Part shown: piece by piece, positions 44,706 to 55,138 of the stretch | How the letters are laid out: each line of letters begins with the position of its first letter | How positions within the stretch are numbered: the first letter of the stretch is position 1 | NCBI RefSeq assembly: GCF_902499115.1 | Contig: NZ_CABVPN010000032.1 | Coordinates: 1-64,000, forward strand | Origin: Burkholderia diffusa | Lineage (GTDB): Bacteria > Pseudomonadota > Gammaproteobacteria > Burkholderiales > Burkholderiaceae | Length of the DNA stretch: 64,000 bases | Direction: 5' to 3' | Position numbers and translations under genes: made by a program | The notes under the pieces: model-generated | What the model saw: only the letters and a program-made list of their open reading frames with translations | What the model was told of the DNA's origin: nothing | Database searches by the model: none

Positions 44706-46202
44706 TCAGTTGGCGGCCTGTTTCGTGTGCTGGTCGGCGTCGGGCGCGGCGAGCCGCGTGCCGGTCGCGTCGAACCCGCCGCCGAGCGCCTTGATCAGCG
44801 CGAGCTGCATGTCGCGCCGGCGCATCTTCAGGTTGGTCACGGTCTGTTCCGACACGAGGCGGTTGCTGTCGGCGGTCAGCACCTGCAGCTGCGGCGACAG
44901 GCCGGCCTTGTAGCGGATCACGGCGAGGTCGTACGCGCGCGTCGAGGCGTCGAGCGCACGCTGCGCGTCGTCCATCTGGCGATCGACCGCGCGGATCGAC
45001 GCGACCTGGGTGGCGACGTCGTTCAGCGCGTTGATCAGCGTCTGGTTGTAGTTGGCGACCGACAGGTCGAAGTCCGCATAGCGGCCCTTGAGCTGTGCGC
45101 GCAATGCGCCGGCATCGAAGATCGGCAGATGGATGGCCGGGCCGAACTGCGCCTGGCGGCTCGCGAAGTTCAGGAATTTGCCCCAGCCGAACGCATCGAA
45201 GCCGAAGCCTGCCGCGAGGTTCACGTCCGGGAAGAACTCGGCCTTCGCCTCCTTCACGTCGTGCATCGCGGCCTCGACCTGCCAGCGCGCGGCGACGATG
45301 TCGGGACGGCGCGATATGAGGTCGGCCGGCAGGTTGCCGGGCAGTGCGATTTCGCCTGTCGGGTTCATCACCGGCGCGGCGATCTGCAGCCCGCGGTCCG
45401 GCCCCTTGCCGAGCAGTGCGGCGAGTTGGTAGCGCACGGTCGTGATCTGGCCGTCGAGGTCGGACAGCGACGCCTGGGTCGTCGCGATGTTGCCGCGCGC
45501 GGTTTGGCGCTCCACGTTGGTGTCGAGGCCGGCCGACACGCGGCCGTCGGTGATCTTGCCGACCGTCTGGCGGTTGGTGATCTCGCGCTGCGCGATGTCG
45601 CGCAGCGCGTACAGTTGCGCAAGCGAGTTGTAGGTGCGGGCGACCGACGATGCGAGCGTGATGCGCGCCTGCTGCATGTCCGCTTCGGCGGCTTTTTCCT
45701 GCGACACGGCCGTATGCAGGCGCTCGCGGTTCTTGCCCCACAGGTCGAGATCCCACGACGCGCTCGCGAGCGCGTTGTTCTCGCTGTACCACTGGCCGCC
45801 GTACGGGGGCGGAAACAGCGCGTTCGACGAATACAGTTCGCGCGTCCACGAGTAGCTGGCTTCGGCCTTCGGCATCAGGTTCGAGCGCGACGATTCGATG
45901 TACGACGACGCCTTCGCGATGCGCGCCTGTGCCTGCGCGATCGACGGGCTGCCCTGAAGCGCCTCGTCGATCAGCTTCGGCAGCTGCGGATCGCCGAACT
46001 GGTTTGCCCAGTCGAGCGCCGGCCACTGGCCGCCCTGGGCGGGCAGGCTCTGGGCGGTTTCGAATTGCGACGCGGGAGCGATCTGCTTGTCGCTCTTGAT
46101 GCCGATGTAGTTTGCGCAGCCCGCCAGCGCCAGCGCGGCGACTGCAGCGGCGACGGCGGCGCGGCACGACCCGGCGCGCAGGGACAACGGGGAGGATTTC
46201 AT
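44706..46202 (-). CDS. Outer-membrane efflux lipoprotein, NodT family
   Basis: A 498-residue TolC/OprM-like channel with lipobox ALALAGC (Cys about 29). Two homologous OEP halves follow (helical hairpins around EALQGSPSIAQAQARIAKA and NYNQTLINALNDVATQVASI). LPADLISRRPDIVAARWQVEAA is the classic NodT signature. Start ATG 46202 gives a normal signal peptide; a GTG at 46238 would add 12 residues. Together with the EmrA- and EmrB-type genes it forms a complete tripartite exporter under the MarR gene. Confidence 0.93.
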   Translation of the reverse strand: MKSSPLSLRAGSCRAAVAAAVAALALAGCANYIGIKSDKQIAPASQFETAQSLPAQGGQWPALDWANQFGDPQLPKLIDEALQGSPSIAQAQARIAKASSYIESSRSNLMPKAEASYSWTRELYSSNALFPPPYGGQWYSENNALASASWDLDLWGKNRERLHTAVSQEKAAEADMQQARITLASSVARTYNSLAQLYALRDIAQREITNRQTVGKITDGRVSAGLDTNVERQTARGNIATTQASLSDLDGQITTVRYQLAALLGKGPDRGLQIAAPVMNPTGEIALPGNLPADLISRRPDIVAARWQVEAAMHDVKEAKAEFFPDVNLAAGFGFDAFGWGKFLNFASRQAQFGPAIHLPIFDAGALRAQLKGRYADFDLSVANYNQTLINALNDVATQVASIRAVDRQMDDAQRALDASTRAYDLAVIRYKAGLSPQLQVLTADSNRLVSEQTVTNLKMRRRDMQLALIKALGGGFDATGTRLAAPDADQHTKQAAN

Positions 46203-46270
46203 CGCGCTGTTTTCTGACTCGGAATGAATGATGGACACTGCAAGGATTTCCTTACATTAATCTGTCAAAA

Positions 46271-46293
46271 GTAATTGTTATGGCAACTATTAC
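46271..46293. promoter_or_regulatory. Candidate MarR operator between marR and the channel gene
   Basis: GTAATTGTT-ATGG-CAACTATTAC is an inverted repeat with one mismatch, overlapping the marR stop and about 70 bp ahead of the channel gene. It contains CAACTATT, the complement of the AATAGTTG seen upstream of marR. Confidence 0.5.
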
Positions 46294-46781
46294 GTGATGG
46301 TGCCGCCGGCCGTCTCGCAATAGTTGCTGAGAATGCGGCGCAGCATGCTCTTCAGGAAACCGACTTCTTCCGGCGTAAAGCCGTCGAGCAGCTCGTCGAG
46401 CACGCTGCGAAACACCGGCGGCAGCCGCTCGGCCAGCGCGCGGCCTTCGTCGGTCAGCTCGAGGCGCACGACCCGCCGATCCTCGATGCTGCGCACACGG
46501 GACAGCAGGCCGCGCTTCTCGACCCGATCGAGCAGGCGCGTGACCGCGCTCGCGTCGATCCCGTATTCCCGAGCGAGCTCGGCGGCCGTCGAGCATTTGC
46601 CGACCGCGATCATGAACAGCATGCTCGCCTGCGTGCCCGTGATGCCGAGCTCTTCCTGCGTGCGCTGCGTGACGAGGTTGGTCATCACCGATTTCACGCG
46701 AGACATCAGATAACCGACGCTGTCGTTCATCTGATACGAAGACAGCGGCGAAACAGGCGATTGGGAAGGAGAATCCGACAT
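46290..46781 (-). CDS. MarR-family transcriptional regulator of the efflux operon
   Basis: A 163-residue winged-helix protein: QASMLFMIAVGKCSTAAELAREYGIDASAVTRLLDRVEKRGLLSRVRSIEDRRVVRLELTDEG is the full MarR DNA-binding region (recognition helix and DRR wing). Start MSDSPSQS at 46781 is preferred; the upstream frame has no conserved sequence. It is the first gene of the unit marR-channel-EmrA-EmrB. The repeated AATAGTTG motif before it and before the next gene suggests self-repression relieved by a ligand. Confidence 0.92.
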   Translation of the reverse strand: MSDSPSQSPVSPLSSYQMNDSVGYLMSRVKSVMTNLVTQRTQEELGITGTQASMLFMIAVGKCSTAAELAREYGIDASAVTRLLDRVEKRGLLSRVRSIEDRRVVRLELTDEGRALAERLPPVFRSVLDELLDGFTPEEVGFLKSMLRRILSNYCETAGGTIT

Positions 46782-46795
46782 AAAACCCTGAAGCT

Positions 46796-46809
46796 GCAAT
46801 AGTTGACTA
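46796..46809. promoter_or_regulatory. Candidate MarR operator upstream of marR
   Basis: GCAATAGTTGACTA includes AATAGTTG (46798-46805) and the short dyad TAGT-TG-ACTA. It lies 15-28 bp upstream of the marR start. The same octamer recurs at 46319-46326 and, inverted, at 46284-46291. Confidence 0.5.
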
Positions 46810-47008
46810 GGCAGCAGTATAGGCACAATTGCTTGCCGCGGCAAATGTTAATCGAACGGGCGAGGGCGCGCTCCGTGGCCCCAAAATCCCCTTATCGGCG
46901 TCAGGGTTTTCGGCGTGCCGTCGGGCCCGTTGGTCGCGAGCTGGGCAGCGGAAGGGCGGGGTCGTTTGTTGCGCTGCAACGAACAGCCCGGCTCTCGCCA
47001 CTCTCACG

Positions 47009-47017
47009 TGCTATAAT
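47009..47017 (+). promoter_or_regulatory. Extended -10 promoter of typA
   Basis: TGCTATAAT is an extended -10 element with a perfect hexamer (47012-47017). No good -35 is present at 17 bp. Expected start is near 47024, about 80 bp before the typA ATG. The rest of the 46782-47105 gap holds the MarR operator and nothing else seen. Confidence 0.65.
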
Positions 47018-47105
47018 TTGTGGTTTCCAAGCTGCAACGCGCGCGCACGTGTCCCGGTGACTGACGAGCGTGCGCGTTTGCGCGTTCAACGATTTCCAGG
47101 TTTCT

Positions 47106-48932
<1,827 letters not shown>

Positions 48933-48960
48933 GCATCGGCTGTTCCCGTGCATGACGAAA

Positions 48961-48986
48961 AAGGCTGCCCTTGGGCGGCCTTTTTT
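48961..48986 (+). terminator. Intrinsic terminator of typA
   Basis: AAGGCTGCC pairs with GGCGGCCTT (one G-U) and is followed by T4. It lies 28 bp past the typA stop. Confidence 0.85.
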
Positions 48987-49142
48987 GCATCTGCGCAGTG
49001 TGCAATCGGGCGGGTTGCAAAACACTGTTCCCGCGCGTCGTGGCAATCCGGCGAAACGCCGCCACGCGGTGCTTTCAGGCACATTTCGTCGTGAACTCCG
49101 GTATCGGTTCTGTGATATGCTGCGCGCACGCAAGTTTTAGGT

Positions 49143-49239
49143 CCTTCCAAGCAAGACTTGATTCGCAATCCGCTAAACGGTCAGGCCGTGTCGCGGAAGG
49201 TTGAGTAACCCGCTATTTCTCGAGAAGCTCGAAGAAAGG
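49143..49239 (+). promoter_or_regulatory. Structured sucA leader, candidate sucA RNA motif
   Basis: CCTTCC (49143-49148) can pair with GGAAGG (49195-49200), enclosing hairpin ACGG-TCAGG-CCGT (49177-49189). A second stem, TTTCT-CGAG / CTCG-A-AGAAA (49216-49237), occludes the ribosome-binding site AAAGG ahead of the ATG at 49250. A conserved sucA leader motif with an occluded ribosome-binding site is known in Burkholderiales, and this region has the right place and logic. The ligand is unknown. Match to the published consensus was not computed. Confidence 0.55.
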
Positions 49240-49249
49240 TGAGCGTAAA

Positions 49250-52114
49250 ATGTCAGATGTAATGAAGCAGTTTCAGCTGAACTCCTATCTGTTCGGCGGC
49301 AATGCTTCGTACGTTGAAGAACTGTACGATGCATACCTCAACAATCCGGCATCGGTGCCGGAGAATTGGCGAGAGTATTTCGACGCGCTGCAGAACGTGC
49401 CTGCAACCGACGGCTCGAATGCCAATGACGTTGCTCATTTCCCGATCGTCGAATCGTTTGCCGAGCGTGCGAAGGCCAATGCCTTCATCCCGCGCGAAAG
49501 CACGAGCAATCTGGCGACCGCGCGCAAGCAGGTCCACGTCCAGTCCCTCATCAGCGCATATCGCTTCCTCGGCTCGCAATGGGCCAATCTGGATCCGCTG
49601 AAGCGTCGCGAACGTCCCGCCATCCCCGAACTCGAACCCGCGTTCTACGACTTCTCCGAAGGCGACCTCGACCAGACGTACAGCGCAAGCAACCTGTATT
49701 TCGGTTTCGACCAGGCTTCGCTGCGCGACATCGTCAAGGGCCTGCGTGACACGTACTGCGGCACGATCGGCGCCGAATACATGTACATCAGCGATCCGGA
49801 GCAGAAGCGCTGGTGGCAGGAGCGTCTGGAATCGACCCGCGCGACGCCGTCCTTCTCGATCGACAAGAAGAAGCACATCCTGAATCGCCTGACGGCAGCG
49901 GAAGGCCTCGAGCGCTATCTGCACACCAAGTACGTCGGCCAGAAGCGCTTCTCGCTCGAAGGCGGCGAAAGCTTCATCGCGGCGATGGACGAAGTCGTCC
50001 AGCACGCAGGCAAGACCGGCGTGCAGGAAATCATCATCGGCATGGCGCACCGCGGCCGTCTGAACGTGCTGGTCAACACGCTGGGCAAGATGCCGGCCGA
50101 CCTGTTCGCCGAATTCGAAGGCAAGCACGTCGACGACCTGCCGGCAGGTGACGTGAAGTACCACAAGGGCTTCTCGTCGGACGTGTCGACCGAAGGCGGC
50201 CCGGTCCACCTGTCGCTCGCGTTCAACCCGTCGCACCTCGAAATCGTGAACCCGGTGGTCGAAGGTTCGGCGAAGGCACGGATGGATCGTCGCGGCGACG
50301 AAGACGGCCTGCAGGTGCTGCCGGTTCAGATCCACGGTGACGCGGCCTTCGCTGGCCAGGGTGTCGTGATGGAAACGCTGAACCTCGCGCAGACGCGCGG
50401 TTACGGCACGCACGGCACGCTGCACATCGTCATCAACAACCAGATCGGCTTCACGACGTCCGACCCGCGCGACGCGCGTTCGACGCTGTACTGTACCGAC
50501 GTGGTCAAGATGATCGAAGCGCCGGTGCTGCACGTGAACGGCGACGATCCGGAAGCCGTCGTGCTCGCGATCCAGATCGCGATCGACTACCGGATGCAGT
50601 TCCACAAGGATGTCGTGATCGACATCGTCTGCTTCCGCAAGCTGGGTCACAACGAGCAGGACACGCCGGCGGTCACGCAGCCGCTGATGTACAAGAAGAT
50701 CGCGCAGCACCCGGGCACCCGTGCGCTGTACGCCGAGAAGCTCGTGCAGCAGGGCGTGATCACCGCGGAAGACGCCGACAACTACGTGAAGGCGTACCGC
50801 AAGGCGATGGACGACGGCCACCACACCGTCGATCCGGTTCTGTCGAACTACAAGAGCAAGTACGCGGTCGACTGGGTTCCGTTCCTGAACCGCAAGTGGA
50901 CGGATGCAGCCGATACGGCCGTGCCGCTCGCCGAACTGAAGCGCCTCGGCGAACGCATCACGACGGTCCCGGAAAACTTCAAGGTCCACCCGCTCGTCGA
51001 GCGCGTGATCAACGACCGCCGCAACATGGCGCGCGGCGACCAGCCGCTCGACTGGGGCATGGGCGAACACCTCGCATTCGCTTCGCTCGTCGCATCGGGC
51101 TACTCGGTGCGCCTGACGGGCCAGGACTCGGGCCGCGGCACGTTCACGCACCGTCACGCGGTGCTGCACGACCAGAACCGCGAGCGCTGGAACGACGGCA
51201 CGTACGTGCCGCTGCAGAACATCGCTGAAGGCCAGGCGAAGTTCACGGTGATCGACTCGGTGCTGTCGGAAGAAGCGGTGCTGGGCTTCGAATACGGTTA
51301 CTCGACCGCCGAGCCGAACACGCTCGTGCTGTGGGAAGCCCAGTTCGGCGACTTCGTCAACGGCGCGCAGGTCGTGATCGACCAGTTCATCTCGTCGGGC
51401 GAAGTGAAGTGGGGCCGCGTGTCGGGTCTCACGATGCTGCTGCCGCACGGCTACGAAGGCCAGGGTCCGGAACACTCGTCGACGCGTATCGAGCGTTTCC
51501 TGCAGCTGTGTGCCGATCACAACATGCAGGTCGTTCAACCGACGACGCCGGCGCAGATTTTCCACCTGCTGCGTCGCCAGATGATCCGTCTGTTCCGCAA
51601 GCCGCTGATCGTCGCAACGCCGAAGTCGCTGCTGCGTCACAAGGAAGCGGTGTCGGACCTGTCGGAACTCGCGAAGGGTTCGTTCCAGCCGGTGATCGGC
51701 GAAACCGACGGCGGCATCGACGCGAAGAAGGTCAAGCGCGTGCTGGCATGCTCGGGCCGCGTGTATTACGACCTCGTCGCACACCGCCGCGAAGCGAAGG
51801 CGAACGACGTCGCGATCATCCGTATCGAGCAGCTGTATCCGTTCGCGCACAAGCAGTTCGAAGCCGAAATGAAGAAGTACGAGAACGCGACTGAAGTGGT
51901 CTGGGTGCAGGACGAGCCGCAGAACCAGGGCCCCTGGTTCTACGTCGAGCACCACCTGAAGGAAGGCATGAAGGAAGGGCAGAAGCTGGCATACAGCGGC
52001 CGTCCGGCTTCGGCCTCGCCGGCGGTTGGCTACTACGCGAAGCACTACGAGCAGCAGAAGGCCCTCATCGAAGGTGCGTTCGGCCGCCTGAAGAGCGCAT
52101 CGATCGCGAAATAA
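49250..52114 (+). CDS. sucA: 2-oxoglutarate dehydrogenase E1 component
   Basis: A 954-residue thiamine-diphosphate enzyme of full length. N-terminal segment NSYLFGGNASYVEELYDAYL recruits the E2 core. GMAHRGRLNVLVNTLGK, the GDAAFAGQGVVMETLNL ThDP region, HINNQIGFTTS-type loop (IVINNQIGFTTSDP) and FGYEYGYS-like FEYGYSTAEP follow, with C-terminal transketolase domains. It decarboxylates 2-oxoglutarate in the TCA cycle. First gene of sucA-odhB-lpdA, behind a structured leader. Confidence 0.97.
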   Translation: MSDVMKQFQLNSYLFGGNASYVEELYDAYLNNPASVPENWREYFDALQNVPATDGSNANDVAHFPIVESFAERAKANAFIPRESTSNLATARKQVHVQSLISAYRFLGSQWANLDPLKRRERPAIPELEPAFYDFSEGDLDQTYSASNLYFGFDQASLRDIVKGLRDTYCGTIGAEYMYISDPEQKRWWQERLESTRATPSFSIDKKKHILNRLTAAEGLERYLHTKYVGQKRFSLEGGESFIAAMDEVVQHAGKTGVQEIIIGMAHRGRLNVLVNTLGKMPADLFAEFEGKHVDDLPAGDVKYHKGFSSDVSTEGGPVHLSLAFNPSHLEIVNPVVEGSAKARMDRRGDEDGLQVLPVQIHGDAAFAGQGVVMETLNLAQTRGYGTHGTLHIVINNQIGFTTSDPRDARSTLYCTDVVKMIEAPVLHVNGDDPEAVVLAIQIAIDYRMQFHKDVVIDIVCFRKLGHNEQDTPAVTQPLMYKKIAQHPGTRALYAEKLVQQGVITAEDADNYVKAYRKAMDDGHHTVDPVLSNYKSKYAVDWVPFLNRKWTDAADTAVPLAELKRLGERITTVPENFKVHPLVERVINDRRNMARGDQPLDWGMGEHLAFASLVASGYSVRLTGQDSGRGTFTHRHAVLHDQNRERWNDGTYVPLQNIAEGQAKFTVIDSVLSEEAVLGFEYGYSTAEPNTLVLWEAQFGDFVNGAQVVIDQFISSGEVKWGRVSGLTMLLPHGYEGQGPEHSSTRIERFLQLCADHNMQVVQPTTPAQIFHLLRRQMIRLFRKPLIVATPKSLLRHKEAVSDLSELAKGSFQPVIGETDGGIDAKKVKRVLACSGRVYYDLVAHRREAKANDVAIIRIEQLYPFAHKQFEAEMKKYENATEVVWVQDEPQNQGPWFYVEHHLKEGMKEGQKLAYSGRPASASPAVGYYAKHYEQQKALIEGAFGRLKSASIAK

Positions 52115-52250
52115 CCGACGTCAAGCGAAACGGGAAGGCGCGCTGCGCTTTCCCGTGTCTTTTGGCCCGCCGGGCGCGTCGCGCGCCGCACCGGCCGAAG
52201 GAATCGCACGAACCTCGTCATTACCCAGATTAAGCATCCAGGAAAATCAC

Positions 52251-53528
52251 ATGGCTATCGTAGAAGTCAAAGTCCCCCAGCTTTCGGAGTCGGTTTCGGA
52301 AGCCACCATGCTGCAGTGGAAGAAGAAGCCGGGCGAAGCAGTCGCGCAGGACGAAATCCTGATCGAACTCGAGACCGATAAGGTCGTGCTTGAAGTGCCG
52401 GCACCGGCCGCGGGCGTGCTCGCGCAAGTGCTGCAGAACGACGGTGACACGGTCGTCGCCGACCAGATCATCGCGACGATCGACACCGAAGCGAAGGCAG
52501 GTGCTGCCGAAGCAGCGGCAGGCGCCGCCGAAGTCAAGCCGGCAGCAGCACCCGCTGCAGCCGCACCGGCAGCGCAGCCGGCTGCCGCAGTTGCATCGAG
52601 CTCGGCCGCTGCATCGCCGGCCGCAGCAAAGCTGCTGGCCGAGAAGGGCCTGTCGGCAGGTGACGTCGCGGGTTCGGGCCGCGACGGCCGCGTCACGAAG
52701 GGCGACGCGCTGGCCGCAGGCAGCGCGCCGAAGGCCGCTCCGGCCGCCGCACCGGCGAAGACCGCCGCAGCAAAGCCGTCGCTGCCGGAAGTGAAGGTGC
52801 CGGCGTCGGCCGCGACGTGGCTGAACGACCGTCCGGAACAGCGCGTGCCGATGTCGCGCCTGCGTGCGCGTATCGCCGAGCGTCTGCTCGAGTCGCAGCA
52901 GACCAACGCAATCCTGACGACGTTCAACGAAGTCAACATGGCTCCGGTCATGGAGCTGCGCAACAAGTACAAGGACAAGTTCGAGAAGGAACATGGCGTG
53001 AAGCTCGGCTTCATGTCGTTCTTCGTGAAGGCGGCCGTGCATGCGCTGAAGAAGTTCCCGCTCGTGAACGCGTCGATCGACGGTAACGATATCGTCTACC
53101 ACGGCTACTTCGACATCGGTATCGCCGTCGGCTCGCCGCGCGGCCTCGTGGTGCCGATCCTGCGCAATGCCGATCAACTGAGCCTCGCGGACATCGAGAA
53201 GAAGATTGCCGAATTCGGCCAGAAGGCGAAGGACGGCAAGCTGTCGATCGAGGAAATGACCGGCGGTACGTTCTCGATCTCGAACGGCGGTGTGTTCGGC
53301 TCGATGCTGTCGACGCCGATCATCAACCCGCCGCAGTCGGCCATCCTCGGCGTGCACGCGACGAAGGAGCGCCCGGTCGTCGAAAACGGCCAGATCGTGA
53401 TCCGTCCGATCAACTACCTGGCACTGTCGTACGACCACCGCATCATCGACGGCCGCGAAGCCGTCCTGTCGCTCGTCGCGATGAAGGATGCGCTGGAAGA
53501 TCCGGCACGCCTGCTGCTCGACCTGTAA
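52251..53528 (+). CDS. odhB: Dihydrolipoyllysine succinyltransferase (E2 of the OGDH complex)
   Basis: A 425-residue E2. One lipoyl domain (lipoylated Lys in ELETDKVVLEVPA, about residue 43), an Ala/Pro linker, an E3-binding domain (about 120-155, SPAAAKLLAEKGLSAGDV), and the catalytic domain ending in SYDHRIIDGREAV with His396 and Asp400. Start MAIVEVKVPQLSES at 52251; the open frame upstream is leader. It forms the complex core between SucA and LpdA, whose genes flank it. Confidence 0.97.
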   Translation: MAIVEVKVPQLSESVSEATMLQWKKKPGEAVAQDEILIELETDKVVLEVPAPAAGVLAQVLQNDGDTVVADQIIATIDTEAKAGAAEAAAGAAEVKPAAAPAAAAPAAQPAAAVASSSAAASPAAAKLLAEKGLSAGDVAGSGRDGRVTKGDALAAGSAPKAAPAAAPAKTAAAKPSLPEVKVPASAATWLNDRPEQRVPMSRLRARIAERLLESQQTNAILTTFNEVNMAPVMELRNKYKDKFEKEHGVKLGFMSFFVKAAVHALKKFPLVNASIDGNDIVYHGYFDIGIAVGSPRGLVVPILRNADQLSLADIEKKIAEFGQKAKDGKLSIEEMTGGTFSISNGGVFGSMLSTPIINPPQSAILGVHATKERPVVENGQIVIRPINYLALSYDHRIIDGREAVLSLVAMKDALEDPARLLLDL

Positions 53529-53609
53529 GCCGAGTCTCACTGCATTGACCCGCTCCGCACGCTCGCGTACACGCGCGACCGTGCGGGCGTACAAGTAGAA
53601 AGGATTGTC

Positions 53610-55040
53610 ATGTCCAAGGAATTTGACGTCGTCGTGATCGGCGCCGGCCCCGGCGGCTACATCGCCGCGATTCGCGCCGCGCAGCTCGGCAAGACCGTTG
53701 CCTGTATCGAGAAGTGGAAGAACCCGGCCGGCGCGCTGAAGCTCGGCGGTACCTGCCTGAACGTCGGCTGCATCCCGTCGAAGGCGCTGCTCGCTTCGTC
53801 GGAAGAGTTCGAGAACACGTCGCATCACCTGGCCGACCACGGCATCACGGTCGACGGCGTGAAGATCGACGTCGCGAAGATGCTCGGCCGCAAGGATGCG
53901 ATCGTCGAGAAGATGACGAGCGGGATCGAGTTCCTGTTCAAGAAGAACAAGATCACCTGGCTGAAGGGCCATGGCAAGTTCACCGGCAAGACCGACGCCG
54001 GCGTGCAGATCGAAGTGAGCGGCGAGGGTGAAGCCGAAGTCGTCACCGCGAAGAACGTGATCATCGCGACGGGCTCGAAGGCGCGTCACCTGCCGAACAT
54101 TCCGGTCGACAACAAGATCGTGTCGGACAACGAAGGTGCGCTGACGTTCGACTCGGTGCCGAAGAAGCTCGCCGTGATCGGCGCAGGTGTGATCGGCCTC
54201 GAACTCGGCTCGGTGTGGCGTCGCCTGGGCGCCGAAGTGACGGTGCTCGAAGCGCTGCCGGCGTTCCTCGGCGCAGCCGACGAAGCGCTCGCGAAGGAAG
54301 CGGCCAAGCTGTTCAAGAAGCAAGGCCTCGACATCCATCTCGGCGTGAAGATCGGTGACGTGAAGACGACGGCGAACGGCGTGTCGATCGCCTACACCGA
54401 CAAGGACGGCAACGCGCAGACGCTCGACGCCGACCGCCTGATCGTGTCGGTCGGCCGCGTGCCGAACACCGACAACCTCGGCCTCGAGGCGATCGGCCTG
54501 AAGGCGAACGAGCGCGGTTTCATCGACGTGGACGACCACTGCCGTACCGCGGTGCCGAACGTCTATGCGATCGGCGACGTGGTGCGTGGCCCGATGCTCG
54601 CACACAAGGCGGAAGACGAAGGCGTGCTGGTCGCGGAAGTGATCGACGGCCAGAAGCCGCACATCGACTACAACTGCATTCCGTGGGTGATCTACACGTA
54701 CCCGGAAATCGCATGGGTCGGCAAGACGGAACAGCAACTGAAGGCGGAAGGCCGCGAGATCAAGTCGGGCAAGTTCCCGTTCTCGATCAACGGTCGCGCG
54801 CTCGGCATGAACGCGCCGGACGGTTTCGTGAAGATGATCGCGGATGCGAAGACCGACGAACTGCTCGGCGTGCACGTGATCGCCGCGAACGCGTCGGACC
54901 TGATCGCGGAAGCCGTGGTGGCGATGGAGTTCAAGGCGGCGTCGGAAGACATCGCCCGCATCTGCCATCCGCACCCGTCGATGTCGGAAGTGATGCGCGA
55001 AGCGGCGCTCGCCGTCGACAAGCGCTCGCTGAACAGCTGA
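53610..55040 (+). CDS. lpdA: Dihydrolipoyl dehydrogenase (E3)
   Basis: A 476-residue flavoprotein. GAGPGGYIAAIRAAQLG binds FAD, GGTCLNVGCIPSKALL holds the redox disulfide (Cys49/Cys54), GAGVIGLELGSVWRRLGAEVTVLE binds NAD, and HPHPSMSE near the C-terminus supplies the catalytic His455/Glu460 pair. It reoxidises dihydrolipoate on OdhB. It ends the sucA-odhB-lpdA unit 48 bp before a terminator hairpin. Confidence 0.96.
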   Translation: MSKEFDVVVIGAGPGGYIAAIRAAQLGKTVACIEKWKNPAGALKLGGTCLNVGCIPSKALLASSEEFENTSHHLADHGITVDGVKIDVAKMLGRKDAIVEKMTSGIEFLFKKNKITWLKGHGKFTGKTDAGVQIEVSGEGEAEVVTAKNVIIATGSKARHLPNIPVDNKIVSDNEGALTFDSVPKKLAVIGAGVIGLELGSVWRRLGAEVTVLEALPAFLGAADEALAKEAAKLFKKQGLDIHLGVKIGDVKTTANGVSIAYTDKDGNAQTLDADRLIVSVGRVPNTDNLGLEAIGLKANERGFIDVDDHCRTAVPNVYAIGDVVRGPMLAHKAEDEGVLVAEVIDGQKPHIDYNCIPWVIYTYPEIAWVGKTEQQLKAEGREIKSGKFPFSINGRALGMNAPDGFVKMIADAKTDELLGVHVIAANASDLIAEAVVAMEFKAASEDIARICHPHPSMSEVMREAALAVDKRSLNS

Positions 55041-55087
55041 GCACGGTGTAGCGCCTGCCGGCCACCGGCCGGCGCAGCCGTCTCATG

Positions 55088-55126
55088 ACGAAGGCGGGCG
55101 GGGTTTCCCGCTCGCCTTCGTTCTTT
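55088..55126 (+). terminator. Terminator after lpdA
   Basis: A 15-bp stem (55088-55102 with 55107-55121, one G-T pair), loop GTTT, then TCTTT. It ends only 13 bp before the zapE ATG, so zapE depends either on read-through or on a promoter inside this region. Confidence 0.8.
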
Positions 55127-55138
55127 CCGGTTTGCCCG

